Assembly (NCBI GenBank): GCA_028023455.1
Contig: JAQFVV010006272.1
Coordinates: 3,511,127-3,575,126 of the forward strand
Length of the DNA stretch: 64,000 nucleotides
Source: Epiperipatus broadwayi
Taxonomy: Eukaryota > Onychophora > Udeonychophora > Euonychophora > Peripatidae
Direction: 5' to 3'
Shown: piece by piece, positions 21,600 through 36,194 of the stretch
How positions within the stretch are numbered: the stretch's first letter is position 1
Layout: each line of letters starts with the position of its first letter
Program-made: the position numbers and the translations under genes
Notes under the pieces: generated by a model
Told to the model about the DNA's origin: nothing
The model's input: the letters and a program-made list of their open reading frames with translations, nothing else
Databases searched by the model: none

Positions 21600-23339
21600 T
21601 TTACCTGATCATCATTTTTTAGATTTTAAAGATGTATTGATTATGTTAGCAATACAGTTCTCTCAATAGTAACTAATCCTTTCACCATTAAAATCAGCCC
21701 ATTTTATACTCCTGCTCAGATATTTGTGGAATGCCTTTAATTTATTTCTAGCTCAAATCTAATCTTTAATCCAAAATCTTACATTTCTTTGTCCATTGTT
21801 TTTGAAGATGCAAACATTAGATAACATTCCAAAAATATATTCAAATCTATTTCCAGATTGAAAATAGATTTGACAAAATGTTTATAACAAAAATAAAATC
21901 TATTAATCTCATTTTATTTTAAGTAAAAACTTAATTAAAAATTCTTTCTAAGATTAAAACAATATTATATTTCCAACCCTTTAATTATTTTGACAATTAA
22001 TGGTTGCATCTTCCATTTTTGATTTTATAAAATATAGTTTAATAAAAAAAAACAATTTAAAAAAAAAAAGTTTTAAAATGATGTATAATGAAATATTTTA
22101 AAAATCAATATTTTGTTAGTATTTTTGCTCCTATAATATATATACATCTGAGCCACACCTATATATTTTTAATGTGAAGAAAAGAATTAATAAAAAAGAA
22201 TTAATAATAATAAATATTGAAAAATTAATTTTTATAAATTTTAGGCATGCATCTCAAATATATACACAATATATGTATATGACTAAAGGAGTGGGATGGA
22301 TACAGGTTAGTAGATGACACCATGAAGCTCAATCTTAAGCTAAGATTGACTGCTTTAGTATATTTGTTTAACATAAGCATGATCTAGAATTTGAATTCCA
22401 TATCAGGTAAAACTTAAAAATTTATTCATGTCTCAAAACATACTTATGCCAATTTAGCTAGCTAATCATTCACAATTGATTGATTAATGAATACTTAAAT
22501 ATGCTTAGCTTAAGAAAAAAATATTTTCACCATCTGGAAATTGGCAAGACATGGTATTCATTGCATTGGGCTATTTAAAGACTATTTTATTTAATATATT
22601 TAATCTTTAATATGATTTTTTTCCGGGTTTATTAGTTTAGTTTATTCATAAAGTAATAATGTCTATGGTAATTTCATTACACCAATTGAGATTATCTGAA
22701 ATAAATTATGTTGTTATGTCTGTACTGTTTTTATCTCAATAGTCTCATCTTTAATATGTACATAACAATCTTCCATTAATCTTGAGAGTATTGTTCTGAA
22801 TTGAAGTAGAGCAGGGTTATTACAGTTGAAAGAATAGATGGATTCATTCTATCTTTTCAAAAAGACTTTATCTTGTGTTTGGAAAGTGAGAGTATTCATT
22901 TATAGTTAAAATCCACAAAACACATGTGCATTAGCTTAATGCTGATTATTATTACAGTTTAAAAACATATCCATGGATGTTTTTAGAAGACAGTAGTAGA
23001 GTTCAAATCCTGTATTATTCATATTAACACTTATGAATGAATGTTAAGTGAATTCCCTTGAAATATGATTTGATGTATGATAATCGGGACATATAGCCTG
23101 GATATATTATATAAACAGTTATATAAGGGACATAAAATTTGGACATTATCATCAATATTCTTTCTAATTAACTTTAATTAATTGAAATTCAAATTTCAAG
23201 AATTTTTGCTGACTAATGATTAACATAATTTGGTTATATTCCAGAGGAATGTATATTTATGTGTTAATGTATGTGTACGTGTGAGCCATCAGTTGAGGCA
23301 CTATAATCATAGGACTAAGTTACTATTGTAATATTATAT
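21600..23339. other. AT-rich DNA with no gene seen
   Basis: Contains AGTAGTAGAG followed by TTCAAATCCTG near 22995, similar to the tRNA-like patch at 36195-36262, and a short inverted repeat CAATCTTAAGCTAAGATTG near 22331-22349. Nothing else stands out. Confidence 0.45.
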
Positions 23340-23763
23340 ACATATATTATAAGAGACTTAAACTCAGACTTTCAAGCTCTCTATAGCTATCCAATCCATC
23401 TTATTCAACCGATACATATGACCACATACATATGAAAAAAGATACTCTCCAATATACATATATCATTCTAAACCAGTAGTCATCAGTTGGTCCAGTTAAC
23501 CATCTCCAACACATATACAGTCAGTGCTCAGTTTATATTAAGATAAAAAAATCTTCAAACTTTAATGGATAAGCTTCAATCTTCACTCTCTAACTCTTCA
23601 GCCATCCATGTCATAGAAAATCTGAAGATGGAATACTCAAAGCCCTTGTTGATGCCAATATTTGATTTTAAGTCAATTTGTCCCCTCACACATAGGACTT
23701 TAATATGGCCATTTAATTATACAGAAGAGGGATGGCAGAATACATATGTAATATTTAAATTCA
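23340..23763 (+). mobile_element. MITE family A, copy 2 (body)
   Basis: Runs parallel to copy 1 from GAGACTTAAACTCAGACTTT through ACAGTCAGTGCTCAGTTTAT and TTTAATGGATAAGCTTCAAT to the end near ACAGAAGAGGGATGG. The 105-codon frame at 23565-23882 runs through it and is not conserved in the other copies, so it is not a gene. It is joined on the right to a fold-back made from the same family's ends. Confidence 0.75.
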
Positions 23764-24082
23764 TGTACATTATCTATACTAAACTTAATGTAATTTTAAA
23801 GGTCTTAAACTCAGACTTTCAGGCTCCCTATAGCTATCCTATTAATATTATACAATTAGTACACATAACCACATACATATGAAAAAGATAAATGATCTGG
23901 ACCAACTGATGAATGCTAGTTCAGCATGAAATATGTATATTAGAGATCATTTATTTTTTTATATGAATGTGGTCATGTGTATCAGTTGTATAAGATGGAT
24001 TGGATAGCTAAAGAGAGCTTGAAAGTATGAGTTAAAGTCCCTTATAATTACATTAAGTCTAGTATAGGCAATGTACATGTAT
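23764..24082. mobile_element. Fold-back element made of MITE A ends
   Basis: The left arm (about 23764-23900) and right arm (about 23925-24082) are reverse complements over ~135 bp. Shared blocks include CTATACTA..CTTAATGTAATT at the outer edge and ACCACATACATATGAAAAA towards the centre. This compact hairpin is what MITE A would look like after loss of its internal body. Confidence 0.75.
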
Positions 24083-25040
24083 TTAAATATATGTGTAATA
24101 TAGGGAGCATACCTATAGCTCAAACAAGTTCTTAATTAATAAGTGCAGTAAGAGAAAATATTTAAAATCTCTATCTAGAATATTCTTATCCCCAGACAAA
24201 TTGATTTCAAGCTTATGGCTCACCGTAGTGAGGAGCTAGAACAGACACCAGATCTAAAATATCAACTCAAAACCCAGCACTTATTTAATACATAACTATT
24301 GAGAAGAAAATCTGAAATTTTCAGACACAAAAATGTCTTTAAATCCAACTATCTAATTGAAATAGCTATATGGTGCTGAACCAAATTTAGATTTACCATA
24401 TATTAATAGTCTTAGCATTGCAAAAGCCTTAAATGAAACCAATTAATCTGAGGATAAGAATATTCTAGATAGAGATTTTAAATATTTTCTCTTACTGCAC
24501 TTATCAAATAAGAGCTTGTTTGAGCTATTGATATGTGCCCTATAGTACATATTTATAAATACAAGCTTTTAAAAGCAATGTCACATTATACATGACTTGC
24601 TTTATTGATTATTATAATTTTACCTTTAAGGCTTTGGCAATGCTAAGTCTATTAATATATGGTAGATCTGAATTTGCTTCAGTCCCATATATTTATTTGA
24701 GTTAGATAGCTGGATTTAAAGACACTTTTGTGTCTGAAAATTTCAGATTTTCTTCTCCATAGTTATGTATTAAATGAGTGCTGGGTTTTGAGTTGATATT
24801 TTGGATCTAGTGTCTAAATGTTCTAGGTATTTACTGAGGTGAGCCATAAGCTTGAAATCAATTTGTCTGGGGATAAGAATATTCTAGATAGAGATTTTAA
24901 ATATTTTCTTTTACTGCACTTATTAAATAAAAGCTTATTTAAGCTATTGGTACACTCCCTATATTACATATTTGTAAATACAAGCTTTTAAAAGCAATGT
25001 TACATTATATATGACTTGCTTTATTGAATATTATATATAT
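24072..25040. repeat. Composite inverted and direct repeat
   Basis: 24099-24440 is the inverse of about 24612-24965, sharing blocks such as GAAAATCTGAAATTTTCAGAC and CAAATTGATTTCAAGCTTATGG. In addition 24449-24615 is repeated directly at 24868-25033 (both contain AAGAATATTCTAGATAGAG and ACAAGCTTTTAAAAGCAATG). One arm plus its outer flank was therefore duplicated, giving an arm / copy / arm / copy order. Divergence of roughly 5-10 percent by eye. No protein. Confidence 0.8.
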
Positions 25041-25042
25041 TG

Positions 25043-25660
25043 TAACAGAATTAAAATGTGATGTTTTTATTTAATGGATCACATATTTGAGTGGCATTCT
25101 TAGCAGAATAAAAAGAATAAATGATGAGAATAAGAAAACTTTAGTATGCCTCATGAATTGAGACACCATTTATAATAATATAAAGCTAGCTTAAATGTTG
25201 AGTGCCATTTGTAACAGAATAAACTGAATCATGAATGGATCAGAAAAATAACCATTTGTAACAGAATAAGAAACAAAGACTTTAATATAACCTACAAATT
25301 TAAGACACCATTTGCAACAAGGTAAAGTATAATTTAATAATTGATTTCCAATTATAATTGAATAAAATAAAAATAACATTAACAAGAATGAAAATAAAAG
25401 ACAATGCTAACAGAGCAATACTGTTTCATAGACAGAAATATGCCCTTGCTGGATAAACCAATTTTAATGGCATAAAATATTTAATATTGGCAAAAGGCTA
25501 TGTTATCATACAGATTTATCTACATTACATCAAATTATAATGGGATAAAATGTCTACAATATAAAACTATAATAAAATAAAATACATAAGATCGATTTAT
25601 CTAATATACCTCATCATTTATGTCAACTTATAATATAAAATAAAAGCCAATGCCTCAAAT
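25043..25660 (+). repeat. Degenerate minisatellite
   Basis: ACCATTTGTAACAGAATAA and variants recur near 25043, 25113, 25168, 25211, 25254, 25313, 25355, 25534, 25568 and 25629 with 40-70-bp spacing and one larger gap. The best copies are 25207-25225 and 25250-25270. The inverse of the same motif repeats at 4330-4890. The 64-codon minus-strand frame at 25191-25385 is translated repeat. Confidence 0.5.
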
Positions 25661-26941
25661 AATCTTACAATTTACAATATCTAATCATGACAACATGGAA
25701 TAAATGAAAAATTTTTATTTGACATTTATACAAATATGATTAACAAATCATAAATTATCCTTCAAACTAATAAAACCAAATTATTAAACTCTATATTAGA
25801 ATTACCTTCACATGTATAGTATTTTAGTATTCTATTATAATCAAATGATGACATTAAAAGCTTATTATTTAAATTAAGTCTACAATCTGTACTGATGAGC
25901 TTTAAATCTAAATAAAGTAAATCATTCTATCGAATGGAATTCAAATATCCATTTCAATGTATACAATTACCAATTTTATAATATCACAAGATTACCATTT
26001 TACTTACTAAATACTAAGTTACTGTAACATCTAATAAATAATAATTTAAAAAGAATATTCAAGTATCCAATTATAATGGTCTTTGTTTACCCTAAATAAT
26101 TAATATATTTATATTTTATAAACTATCGAACTAGCTCAGATATATATTTTATCCAAAAATAATTATTGAATATAACTGTTCAAATTATTATGGTGATCTT
26201 CTAATCAATTATTAAACATGTAGCAATATCAAATTAATTAATCTCTTGCTATATAATAATGTATACCTGATTTAACTGATAATATATTGGATTTACTATT
26301 ATGTAATAATACATGTGCTTAACAATCAAATTGTTTAACTCCAGGATTATTTTATGATTCATTATTATACACTATGTGGTGTAAATCAATACATGATCAC
26401 TATCTATCAAAATTTTATCAGCTAATAGATTTGCATTATTAATTGAATGACAACTAAAGCAAGTTTATTTGTTTAAATGAATTTAAAATTTATTAACAAT
26501 AAGTATATGAAAAAAATAATGACAAATAGACAATAAATGTTTGAGACTTACAATTTTATTAAATATGCAAGATATTTTCTGTATAAATTAATATTAATAA
26601 AATAGATATACATCAAAAATTCATTCATATAAAATTTAATATATGATATATGAAATTTGTGTGAAACAAAAATGTTGCAGCACATATAAACTATTTAAAA
26701 TACAAGAAAATTTTCATAATAAAGTAATTGATCCATACAAAATATAATAATCACATATTTCTTTATTTGTTCACCTTATTTTCCAAATAAAATATCAATG
26801 AGTAAATTGTTACATTACAATTCTTGCAGATTTTCACTAATTAAATCAGATATATCCAAAAGTAATTTCCAATGAATGAATAAATGTATATTATAAATTG
26901 AAGTTTTAACTATTAAAATTTAAGATATAAATGTAAATTTA
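25661..26941. other. AT-rich DNA with no gene seen
   Basis: Possible continuation of the decaying minisatellite (TATAATAATGTATACCTG-like echoes near 26255 and 26305). Nothing coding. Confidence 0.5.
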
Positions 26942-27262
26942 AACTAAATTTAACTTTATTTGAGCATTCCATCATCAGATTTTCAATTGGATGGACAATT
27001 GAAGAGTTGGAGTGCTGAGTGGATTGAAGCCTATTTATTAAAGTATGATGATTGGCTATCTTAATTTATATCTGAGCACTTATTGCATATATGTGTAGAG
27101 ATGATAATTTGGACCAACTGATGATTGTTGGTGTAACATGAAATATGTATATTGGTGATTATTTATCTTTTTACCATATATGTGTTCAAGTGTATCAATA
27201 TTATGAGATAGAGTGGAGAGTGGTGGGTTGTATGATAGTCTGTGTGCATATACCCTATATAA
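26942..27262 (-). mobile_element. MITE family A, copy 3, reversed and truncated
   Basis: Reading the minus strand gives the same order as copy 1: arm with ACTCTATCTCATAATATTG, GTAAAAAGATAAATAATC, CATATTTCATGTTACACC, TTGGTCCAAATTATC, and finally GATGGAATGCTC. It lacks the far inverted arm. The 71-codon minus-strand frame at 27080-27295 overlaps it and is spurious. Confidence 0.65.
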
Positions 27263-30200
27263 TATCTTTATTTTATTTACACATATATAAAACAAACAAT
27301 TAATTAGCTTAAAATGTAATAAAAGATAATATTTATAAATATTATACTAATAAATATGTGGCATTTCAAAGAAATACAGTAATTCCAATGTCTATTCCAT
27401 AAACTGTATTTTGGTTACACTTACTAATCTAAACAAGGTAAAAGTATCATACAGTTATTTAAAATAATGCATTTTTATTAAATTTCAATATTCTCAAAAT
27501 TTTGAATTTTATCCTTCATTTATCATATATTTAATATTGCAATGGCATCATAAATAACATGTCAGTTTCTGTTTATGACAATATAATGTAAAAATAAACT
27601 GGTTTAAATCCTATGATCTATCTATATTATAAAATTATATCTGCAGATGAGAACAATTTTTATATACAACAGTATATTTCACTATTAAAATGTTTTGTTC
27701 ATATGCAATAATCATTTTCAGGAGGAAAATAGCAAGCCAAATTTGAATGCTATAAATTAATTTTTCCTCTTTTAACAAGTTTCTATAATTCTGTCTAGTT
27801 TCCTGGACAAATATAATTATTTCTACTCCATTATTTTTATGATTATCAAGCAAATATTTTAAAAATAAATAATAAAAAATTATATAAAAGAATTTAGGTT
27901 TGCTTCTATGAAAGTCAGAACATCAGAGAGGGAATTCAATTTTCTCAGTTTTATATATACCTCTTTCATTGACATCATCTTAACTAAGTTACACTCCTTA
28001 TTTACTCGTACCAAAATCACTCTGCATTTCATGCTTAAAATCTCTTTTGCAATAATAATAATAAATTTTTAAAAAATATAGTATAATTATTATATAAGAT
28101 AAATAATATTCACACTTTAAAACACAAATAATACACTTTTAACTCAAGACAAATTAAAACAATTTACACTATATTCTTACAATATTGCATTGGAAATATA
28201 TACTATATATATTATTTCAGTAGAATATTACACATCATATAAACATAACAACATACACATTTAAGACTGGAAATATTTGTGTGCAATGTTTATGATTACT
28301 ATTTATGAATGCAGTAAATAAAATATATAGAATAAAGAAACAATAATAACTGATAAATATTTAAATTTTACTATTTACATATGTATTTTAAATGAATAGA
28401 ATTAATGTATAAATTTATATTGCAAAAATAATGTATTTCTTGCTATAACATTCATTGTCATAGTTAGCTATGTCAGTGCTCTTAAACTAATGCATTTCCT
28501 ATTAAAACTAATTAGAAAATGACTAAAAAAAATTTTTTTATACTTGAGATTCCATCACATACTAACTCCAAATTTCGATTAGCACTAGGCAGATAGCCTA
28601 GAACCAGATTTGAATGAATTCCCATTGTTGCTATCTGACCCAAACCCTAGTTTTTTTTACTTATTTATGTAGCACAGTCATTCAAACCTTCTAGCAAATA
28701 ACAGTTGTACCTGAATATCCACTAACATAAGGCTCATTTTAAATACACAATTCATAAATCTAATCATACATGTAAGTAAAATTATCAAATCAAACTTTTA
28801 TTAAATTTTCTAACAACCTGTGCAATGATGTATTTAAGTAAGATGATCTTCTTTTTTTTTCATTTTTCTTTCTTCTCAGCTCTCCTTCCAATTCTCTTTA
28901 CATATGCTATTTCTCAGCATAACCTTTGAACATTTATTTTTAACTGAGGGAATATGCTGGCCCCTTTCTTCTATGGATCAGCAGATATATGAGGTGCTTC
29001 CTGAGATCTCCATCTAAATAAAAGTACCCTGGCTTAGACATATACAATTGATCACTATCTCACTGGATCAATGCAAACTCTCACCATTCAGGTAATATGA
29101 AAGAACTAACAATTCTAAATTGACAATAAGTATCTCTATGGCTCTATTATCAATTTATTTACCTCTTTTATTCATACTAACTTTCTAAGATCATCTCTCT
29201 CAGCTATGTGAACTCATACACACATGCAGAGCAAACAGAATTTATAGAAGATAAAATATATGAGATAATATGGTTTTAAACTATTGTATGTGTGTATATA
29301 TATATAGATAATATAATGGCAAGCTCTATTGAGAGAAATGCCAATTTCCCAAGTATTTCTTATTATAAGGTATAAAATGAGTCTCTAAACTACATCAAAA
29401 AAATGTTCTAGAATTCACTTGAAGAAACTGTTCATAATTACCCACTCCATTGCAGTGCTGTTACTGTTGAATGAATTAGCATCAACCCTGTGAGTCACAC
29501 TTAACTGGTGGCTATCTGATAATCAAATTCACTCATGAGTGAGAGGTTCCTGCTTTTGAAATCATGGGCCTGCATGCTTCTTGCATATATCTGGATAATC
29601 CTAGTTTATAGTGTTGTGATCTCAGCTTGCTAGTTGGCATGTTTCCAAAGCTTATCAATTCTTGTGATGACATCAGGCTCAGCAAAGGAGGCAAGGCTTC
29701 CTGGGGAAGTGTCTGATTTCTCTAACTGGAAAACATTGTAGATTTATTATTATAGAGTTTTTTATGTATCAATTCTCCTTCATCATCTACTGATTACTAA
29801 TCACTCTTCTCTCCTTTTTTTTTCCACTTTATAGTTTTTCTTTCTCCACACCCTCTCTCTTATTTCTTTGATTTTCCTTTGAAATAAGATTTGCACTTCT
29901 GTGATATTTTTAGAGACGATAAGCAATAGAAACCGAAAACAAATATTTTGTCCCTTTGTCTCCCAATTTATCAGGTGAATCTTTAGTCAGATGCAATTAG
30001 GACTCATTTATAACTTTATACCACTATAAAAAATACTTGCATTAACAACTCACACTAAAGCCTGATTTAAAATTTAGATTTTCCCTTCCCCATCTTTTCT
30101 CTTTTTTTTTTCAAAGCCATTAGTAATTTAGCAAGATTGTAAAACTTTTCAAATTTGTGCAATTAAAATATATTTCTGCTTGAATAATTAGTAGAAAACT

Positions 30201-30415
30201 TTTAATTTTGATTATAAGAAAAGATAAGGATTTCTTTTTTTACTTCTGATTAATATATACGACAGGCGCACACATCATGTCCTTTAATAATTTATTAAAT
30301 TATTAATATAAGACAAAAAAACTAAATAATACATTTTCATATAAGACAGAAAAATACCATCTCAATATATGTGGTGTATATATATAAATTAAATGGAAGT
30401 AACTTATTTTCCTGA
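27263..30415. other. AT-rich DNA, some GC-richer patches, no gene seen
   Basis: 28560-28660 and 28890-29740 are less AT-rich and share the word GCTATCTGA (near 28634 and 29513), suggesting a worn interspersed repeat. Short pyrimidine tracts at 29810-29880. No protein motif was recognised on either strand; the frame at 27635-27853 (72 codons, minus) has no features. Confidence 0.4.
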
Positions 30416-30640
30416 AGGTTTGTGATGATGGAGTTTTTAGTTATATTGGACTATATTTAAATAAAGTTAAATTTTTATAAAGACATTCAATACTTATATT
30501 AGATGATGGAAATAGTCCAATATAAAAATATAACTTACTTTCCATGAGCAATGATACAACAACAAATATTAATAAAGAATATATGCTCAACTGTACCTTA
30601 AGTTTTGATGTATTTAAATGAACATTCATTGATGATGCTG
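30416..30640. repeat. Fold-back fragment related to the sequence flanking the 57-kb hAT
   Basis: GGAAATAGTCCAATATAA at 30509-30526 is mirrored by TTATATTGGACTA at 30440-30452, giving a loose hairpin. The same GATGATGG/AATGGAAATAGTCCAAC words flank the hAT insertion at 57146 and 59840, so that hAT landed in another copy of this repeat. Confidence 0.45.
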
Positions 30641-31867
30641 GAAATAGAATGTGATAGTTTATATTAGTCTCATTTAAATATGGCTTAGATCAATTTGAAA
30701 TTACATCTATGTATTAACGGCAGGATAAAGAAGACATCTTATTTTTAATATGACATGTAATATACTAAGTTAGTTTATAAAAGTAAATAATAAATACACA
30801 TAGTCATTATTCAAATCTGGCTAATATATAAATATCATACTGTACTGCTAGCTATGCCAATAGATATTAAATATTATAAAAACTTGGGAAATATGTGGCC
30901 ACCTATTTTTTATTAACATTTATTGATGAATGAGTGTTGTTTATTAATAGTTCATGGAAAATGGGCTTCCATTTAATTTACATATCTTTTGGTTTTTCCT
31001 TTTGTTTGGATTTGTAATTCCAATTTGTATATGTTTATTTATCTGCTTAACAAAGTGATTTCTTTCTTCTTTATAGCCTAAAGCTGAGTGTGCTTTCAGG
31101 TATTAAAGAAAAAAAAAACAATTTTGTCATGCAGACAAACATGCAAATTTGAAGATCTATGTATATATATATTGAAGTGATCCTACCATATGGCAAATGT
31201 GATCATCAAAGTTAATTTAGCACAAATTATATTAATCATATACACATATGAAAAGTAAGTTCTTAATAAATAAATAATCTTTGAGATTTCACATTCAACT
31301 TTATATAATAGAAATGAAACAATATAGGAGTAAATTACAATTTAATTCAATCACAAATCATACTAATGGTCAGTCATAACTATAATAATAAAATATTACA
31401 AATGATGTCACCTTTCCAGACCATTAATTACTTTGGACTGAAGAGAAATTATATCCCTATGGATTATAAATTTATATTAGATTAAAAACCAAAGCACCAT
31501 CCCAAACTGGGAAATATATAGGTGGATATACTATACCATCAGTCTTATTAAAAATACTACCACAACTAATTCAGTAGAATATGAACTCATCTCCCTTGCT
31601 TTTATAAATTTAATTTATAATTTAAGTGTTAGAACTTATGAGAAGAGCAATGGAAAGTCAGATTAATAACTAACAAAACAATATATATTTATTATACAAT
31701 AAGACATAAAATATTTAAAACATCATTACATTAAATTATAAAATAAATATTTAAACAATACTATTCTTCAAGTGATCACTCTTTTAAACAATAAAATTTT
31801 ATCAATATTTTATGTTTAAAATCTCTATTATATTAAGTTTAACATTTTTTTGTTTGCTTTTCTTTAT
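30641..31867. other. AT-rich DNA with no gene seen
   Basis: Only homopolymer and short AT runs noted. Confidence 0.5.
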
Positions 31868-32140
31868 GGAGTCTATTTCAGCATTGAAGATGTTATAAAA
31901 TCATCCTTGCAACTATAGAACCAATGATTCTTTTTAATTTTTTACTGTTTCACATTTTAATATTCAAATCACATTTCCTTAAATCATATTTTTTGCTTTT
32001 TATTATGAAGTGTATTTCAGTACTTAGCACAATTTTTAAAGATGTAGAAACAATAATTCTTTTAACTCCTCTAGCAGCTTTTAATTTATTCAGATCACAT
32101 TTCTTTAGGTCATATTTCTTCGCCTCTTCAAAACAAATAT
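31868..32140. repeat. Diverged tandem duplication, ~136-bp unit
   Basis: Two successive units share AGTCTATTTCAG/AGTGTATTTCAG, AACCAATGATTCTTTT/AACAATAATTCTTTT, and AATCACATTTCCTTAAATCAT/GATCACATTTCTTTAGGTCAT. The 99-codon plus frame at 31924-32223 and the 72-codon minus frame at 31950-32168 cover the repeat on opposite strands, which is typical of a non-coding tandem repeat. Confidence 0.6.
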
Positions 32141-32223
32141 TCTGTAAGAGAGAACTTTCAATTAACAATCACTTTGAAAACATTTTTACCATAGGTTTAG
32201 CAAAACTCAAAAATGACAGTTGA

Positions 32224-35200
32224 GGTTTGATCATATCAGGCTGAAAGTAAATAATTCTGACTAGATTGATCCAAGGTAAATGATACACACACCAGAATTA
32301 ACCACCATGAACCATAATAATATCAATTTGATAATATTTATCTTTGTTCATAAGTTGGCTACTAATACAAATAAACAATTTTTACAAGTCACTAACAATG
32401 ATTGTAAAACAAAAGACAGACTAGAGATACTGGCAGAATGCTAGCTTCCAGTAAAAACTTTAAATCACATTGTATTAAACTTATCATTAATTAAAATAAT
32501 AAATCATATTCTATTATTTTTCTAATCATTTTTTTAAGTTAGCATTATTATTTATAGCAAAAAAAAAAATACTTATTATGACATAAATCTATAAATTGTT
32601 ATTTCATCAAATAAAATCTTTTCTTAAAAAAAAGAAAAAAATCAATTTCCAGTTATTTAAACTTTGAATGACTGACTTTTGAACTTTGATTTAGAGGGGA
32701 TACAATAATTTTAAATTTGTAAGCAAAAATAATTCTTTTTTTAAACTTAGTAGTCTATTTTTTTTAAATATCATTTTTATTAAAATTGTTACCCAAAGAT
32801 AATCAGCATTTAACTAATCCTGTAATCATTTATGTATCTTGCTTTGCAACCAATATTATATATATATATATGTTTGAATGTAAGTAAATACAAGCATTAA
32901 CATCAAACAAAGTGCAATAACAATATTTATAAATTGTTCTATCAATACTAGTTTGGGGATTTATGTTTTCAAAGCATTAGTTCATCTGATAATATTTTTT
33001 AGATAAATATATAATGAGAGAGACTGGTTTGTAATTCTTATACTGCTTGATTTATGATATGATAGATTGCAATTGATCAGTGTAGTGTAAAACTTGAATT
33101 TGATTAGTTATATATGTATATAAACTGACAGGAAACATGCTTCCCCCTCTCCAAGAAATGGAGTTTCTAAACCACTATTTGCATACTTTTAAATATTTGT
33201 CATTTATATGTTCCACCTTTTCAGATTGCCTTCTCGCTATGATTATGAGAAGATAAAACTTCTCAAAAGTTCTCAAGTCATTTAATAATTACAATTCATA
33301 TCTTATCTTCACCATTAACTGCATTCCAGCACACTTAGACATATACTTCAAGATAATAAATAGAAACATAGTATTCCAAGACAACTTAGCTAGATATAAG
33401 TTTGTACTATAATTGATCCTGCTTACATTCTCACTTCAAATAAGCCTCTTCATTTCTATCTTGTATTTTTTTTATTAAAATCTATAATTTACAATTTATA
33501 TGAGTGAATATTGGAGATAGAATCTTATAATCATATTAACAAAATATTGCACACAAAAAAATACAATCGCAAACTAACTATTCATGCACTTTATAATGAT
33601 AACTGCACTATGTATAGGTTAAAGTGGTGTCAAATAAAGATTTGAGACTTAAAAATCTTATATTAAGATTTAATCCATAAATTCTGATGTTTGAATCTTC
33701 CAAGCAGTAAAATATTTGATTTTTTTTTTATTAAACAATTCATAGTTTTTAATAAAATGAAATTACTGATAATATAATACTAAAGTCTAAATTTCTCAGA
33801 TTGAAAGATGTCTAACAGATAAAGAAGTTGCAAAGAAGAAATCACAATTTAAAAAATCAATTTAATGAAATAAATATGAAATGAATTGCATTTGAATTGA
33901 TATTTTGGATCTTAGTAAGTTGAAATGTAGTTTAAGAAGAAGCATTGAACTAAGTATGTTTACATTGTTATTCATTTCATAAATAACAACAAAACAATAA
34001 CATTATTGCCAAAAGATTAATGCAAAGTTTATTATTCTTCTGTAAACTTTCAATTGGAATCAATTTGTTTTTGATAGCATTCATTCAATACTGTAGCAAT
34101 ACAATTTTTGATTTATCAAAATATATGACTAAAAAAAATCAAATAGTTTAATTCAGATTTAAGGTAAATAAAAAATATTGCAGACAAATATAATCCTGGC
34201 TAAAGAAAAATTAAATCCAGAATTAAGAATTACACATGGAAGAAGAAATTAATTTTGTTAAAGACGAAGTTTCTGCATATTCAATGACTCTTTCATTATA
34301 AATATAATTTTCAATCATAAATAATTTATGGAATTAAAAAAAAAAATTACAAAAATCAACTAGACTATTATTAGCATAAATTTTATAGCAAATTTTGATT
34401 TTAAACATATCCAGTTACAGTTTGTTACATAAATATAAATATTATCAATAAATTCCAGTAGAAAACAAAATTTCATAATAACATAATGAATTTCAGAAAG
34501 TATTTAAAAGAAACTCACTGTTTTTAAAGATAACATAAAAATCAATTATAGTTTGTAGGACTAACTAATAGACAATTAAATATACTTAACAGGTAAGTCA
34601 AAAAAGTCAATAATGATGAATAGCCAAATAAATTTAAATGATTGTTTTAGAGCTTAATAGTTTTTACATAAAACAAGAATCCAAAATTAAAAACAATAAC
34701 AAAGAATGATGGTAGCATATTATATTGAAAAGAAATCATACATATAAAACATGGTCCATGTAAATAGTTAATATAAGTCAAAGGACACCAAATTTATTGA
34801 TATTTGAATTTTTTTATATTAGTAGACTCTTCTATCTATTCTAAATATTAAAATTAAGTTTAGTAATATAAAACAAATTTTGTTTTGGGTTTGAATGACT
34901 GAAATAATATAAAAGCAATAAAATATCCTAGTGATTTTATCTTTATAACTTTTGCATTGGTAGAAAGGTATCTTTAAAATTAAAAATTATTTATAGTCTT
35001 TCATTTATTAAGACAATTGAAGTCAATTACAATTATATTGACTGAAATTTGAATTCTGATGATATTGTCAATGAGTGACAAAAAATGGTCTAAGAAGATA
35101 TTGTAAAGAATAATAGTATAATATTAACATATATATTATTCAAAAGAAGGTTATATTAGCCAGATGTTAAATTTTTTAAAAAAGAAAAATTTGCCATGAA

Positions 35201-36194
35201 ATAAACAGTAGCATCATAAGAGTCACATAAGATAATAAAAGGGTAAGCATCTGCACTTAATTGTTCAGAGTTGAGATACATAATTATTGCAACCGTCACC
35301 TTTAACTTTTTTTGCTTTATCCTTTTTTTTTCTGAAATTAGAATGTCTATATCATTTTAAAAAGTAGTTGAATAGTTTATGCTCAGGAATTCATAAGACA
35401 TTCAATCGTCAAAAATAGACAAAACTGAAGCACAATCCATGGATCTTGAATTCAAGAAAATATCATCTTACTTCTACATTAAACCATGTTAGAAAAAAGT
35501 AGTATCAGCAGTTGTCATACTTGTTTATAAGTGTCTATTAATAATAATAATTAATAATAGGATTTTTTTGTTTTCATTACCTGTTACATTCAATAATAAT
35601 AATAATAATATTACTTAGGGATTCTATATTTATTCAGTTATTATTTATTTAATCTATCTTTCTCCTTTTCTTTTTTTTCAAACATAAAAGTTGTTGAGAT
35701 GAGGGATGCACTGATAAAAATAAAAACTTGAAAATAACTCTGCATTGTGGTGCCTTTTCATGCCTCCACAAAGAGTTAAAAACGAATAGGAACCCGTTCC
35801 TATTTTGTATGGATAGTGTAACAGAATAATATTAAACTGGCAATACAGACCTGAAAATTCAAATATTCAATACCTCTATATCATCTGGAGAATGAATTTT
35901 ATGCATGAAATGCATGCATAATGAGATAGACTGCTCTGAGTTTCTGCACTCATTTATGGTTGTGATATAGACAAAAAAACTTGGAAAATACTATATCTGC
36001 ACTCAGTCTTTATAAGCCATGGAATTGACTGTTTGTAATGCTCAGAAATGTTGATAGGACTCTGCTGCAACTTACATTGAATGTCTTGTTGATAAACATG
36101 AAAATAAATAAAAGCTAAATTGATTGTATAAAACTATTGTCTATATTCGATAATCAATAGTTTACACATTTCTTAATACCCTGTCATTGTCTAA
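32224..36194. other. AT-rich DNA with no gene seen
   Basis: Includes short ATA/AAT runs (35531-35550 and 35592-35612). A patch at 35740-36110 is less AT-rich and has a GGAACCCGTTCC dyad near 35791. No coding signal. Confidence 0.5.

Noticed and set aside
23565-23882. 105-codon plus-strand frame
   Set aside because: It runs through MITE A, whose other copies do not keep the frame.
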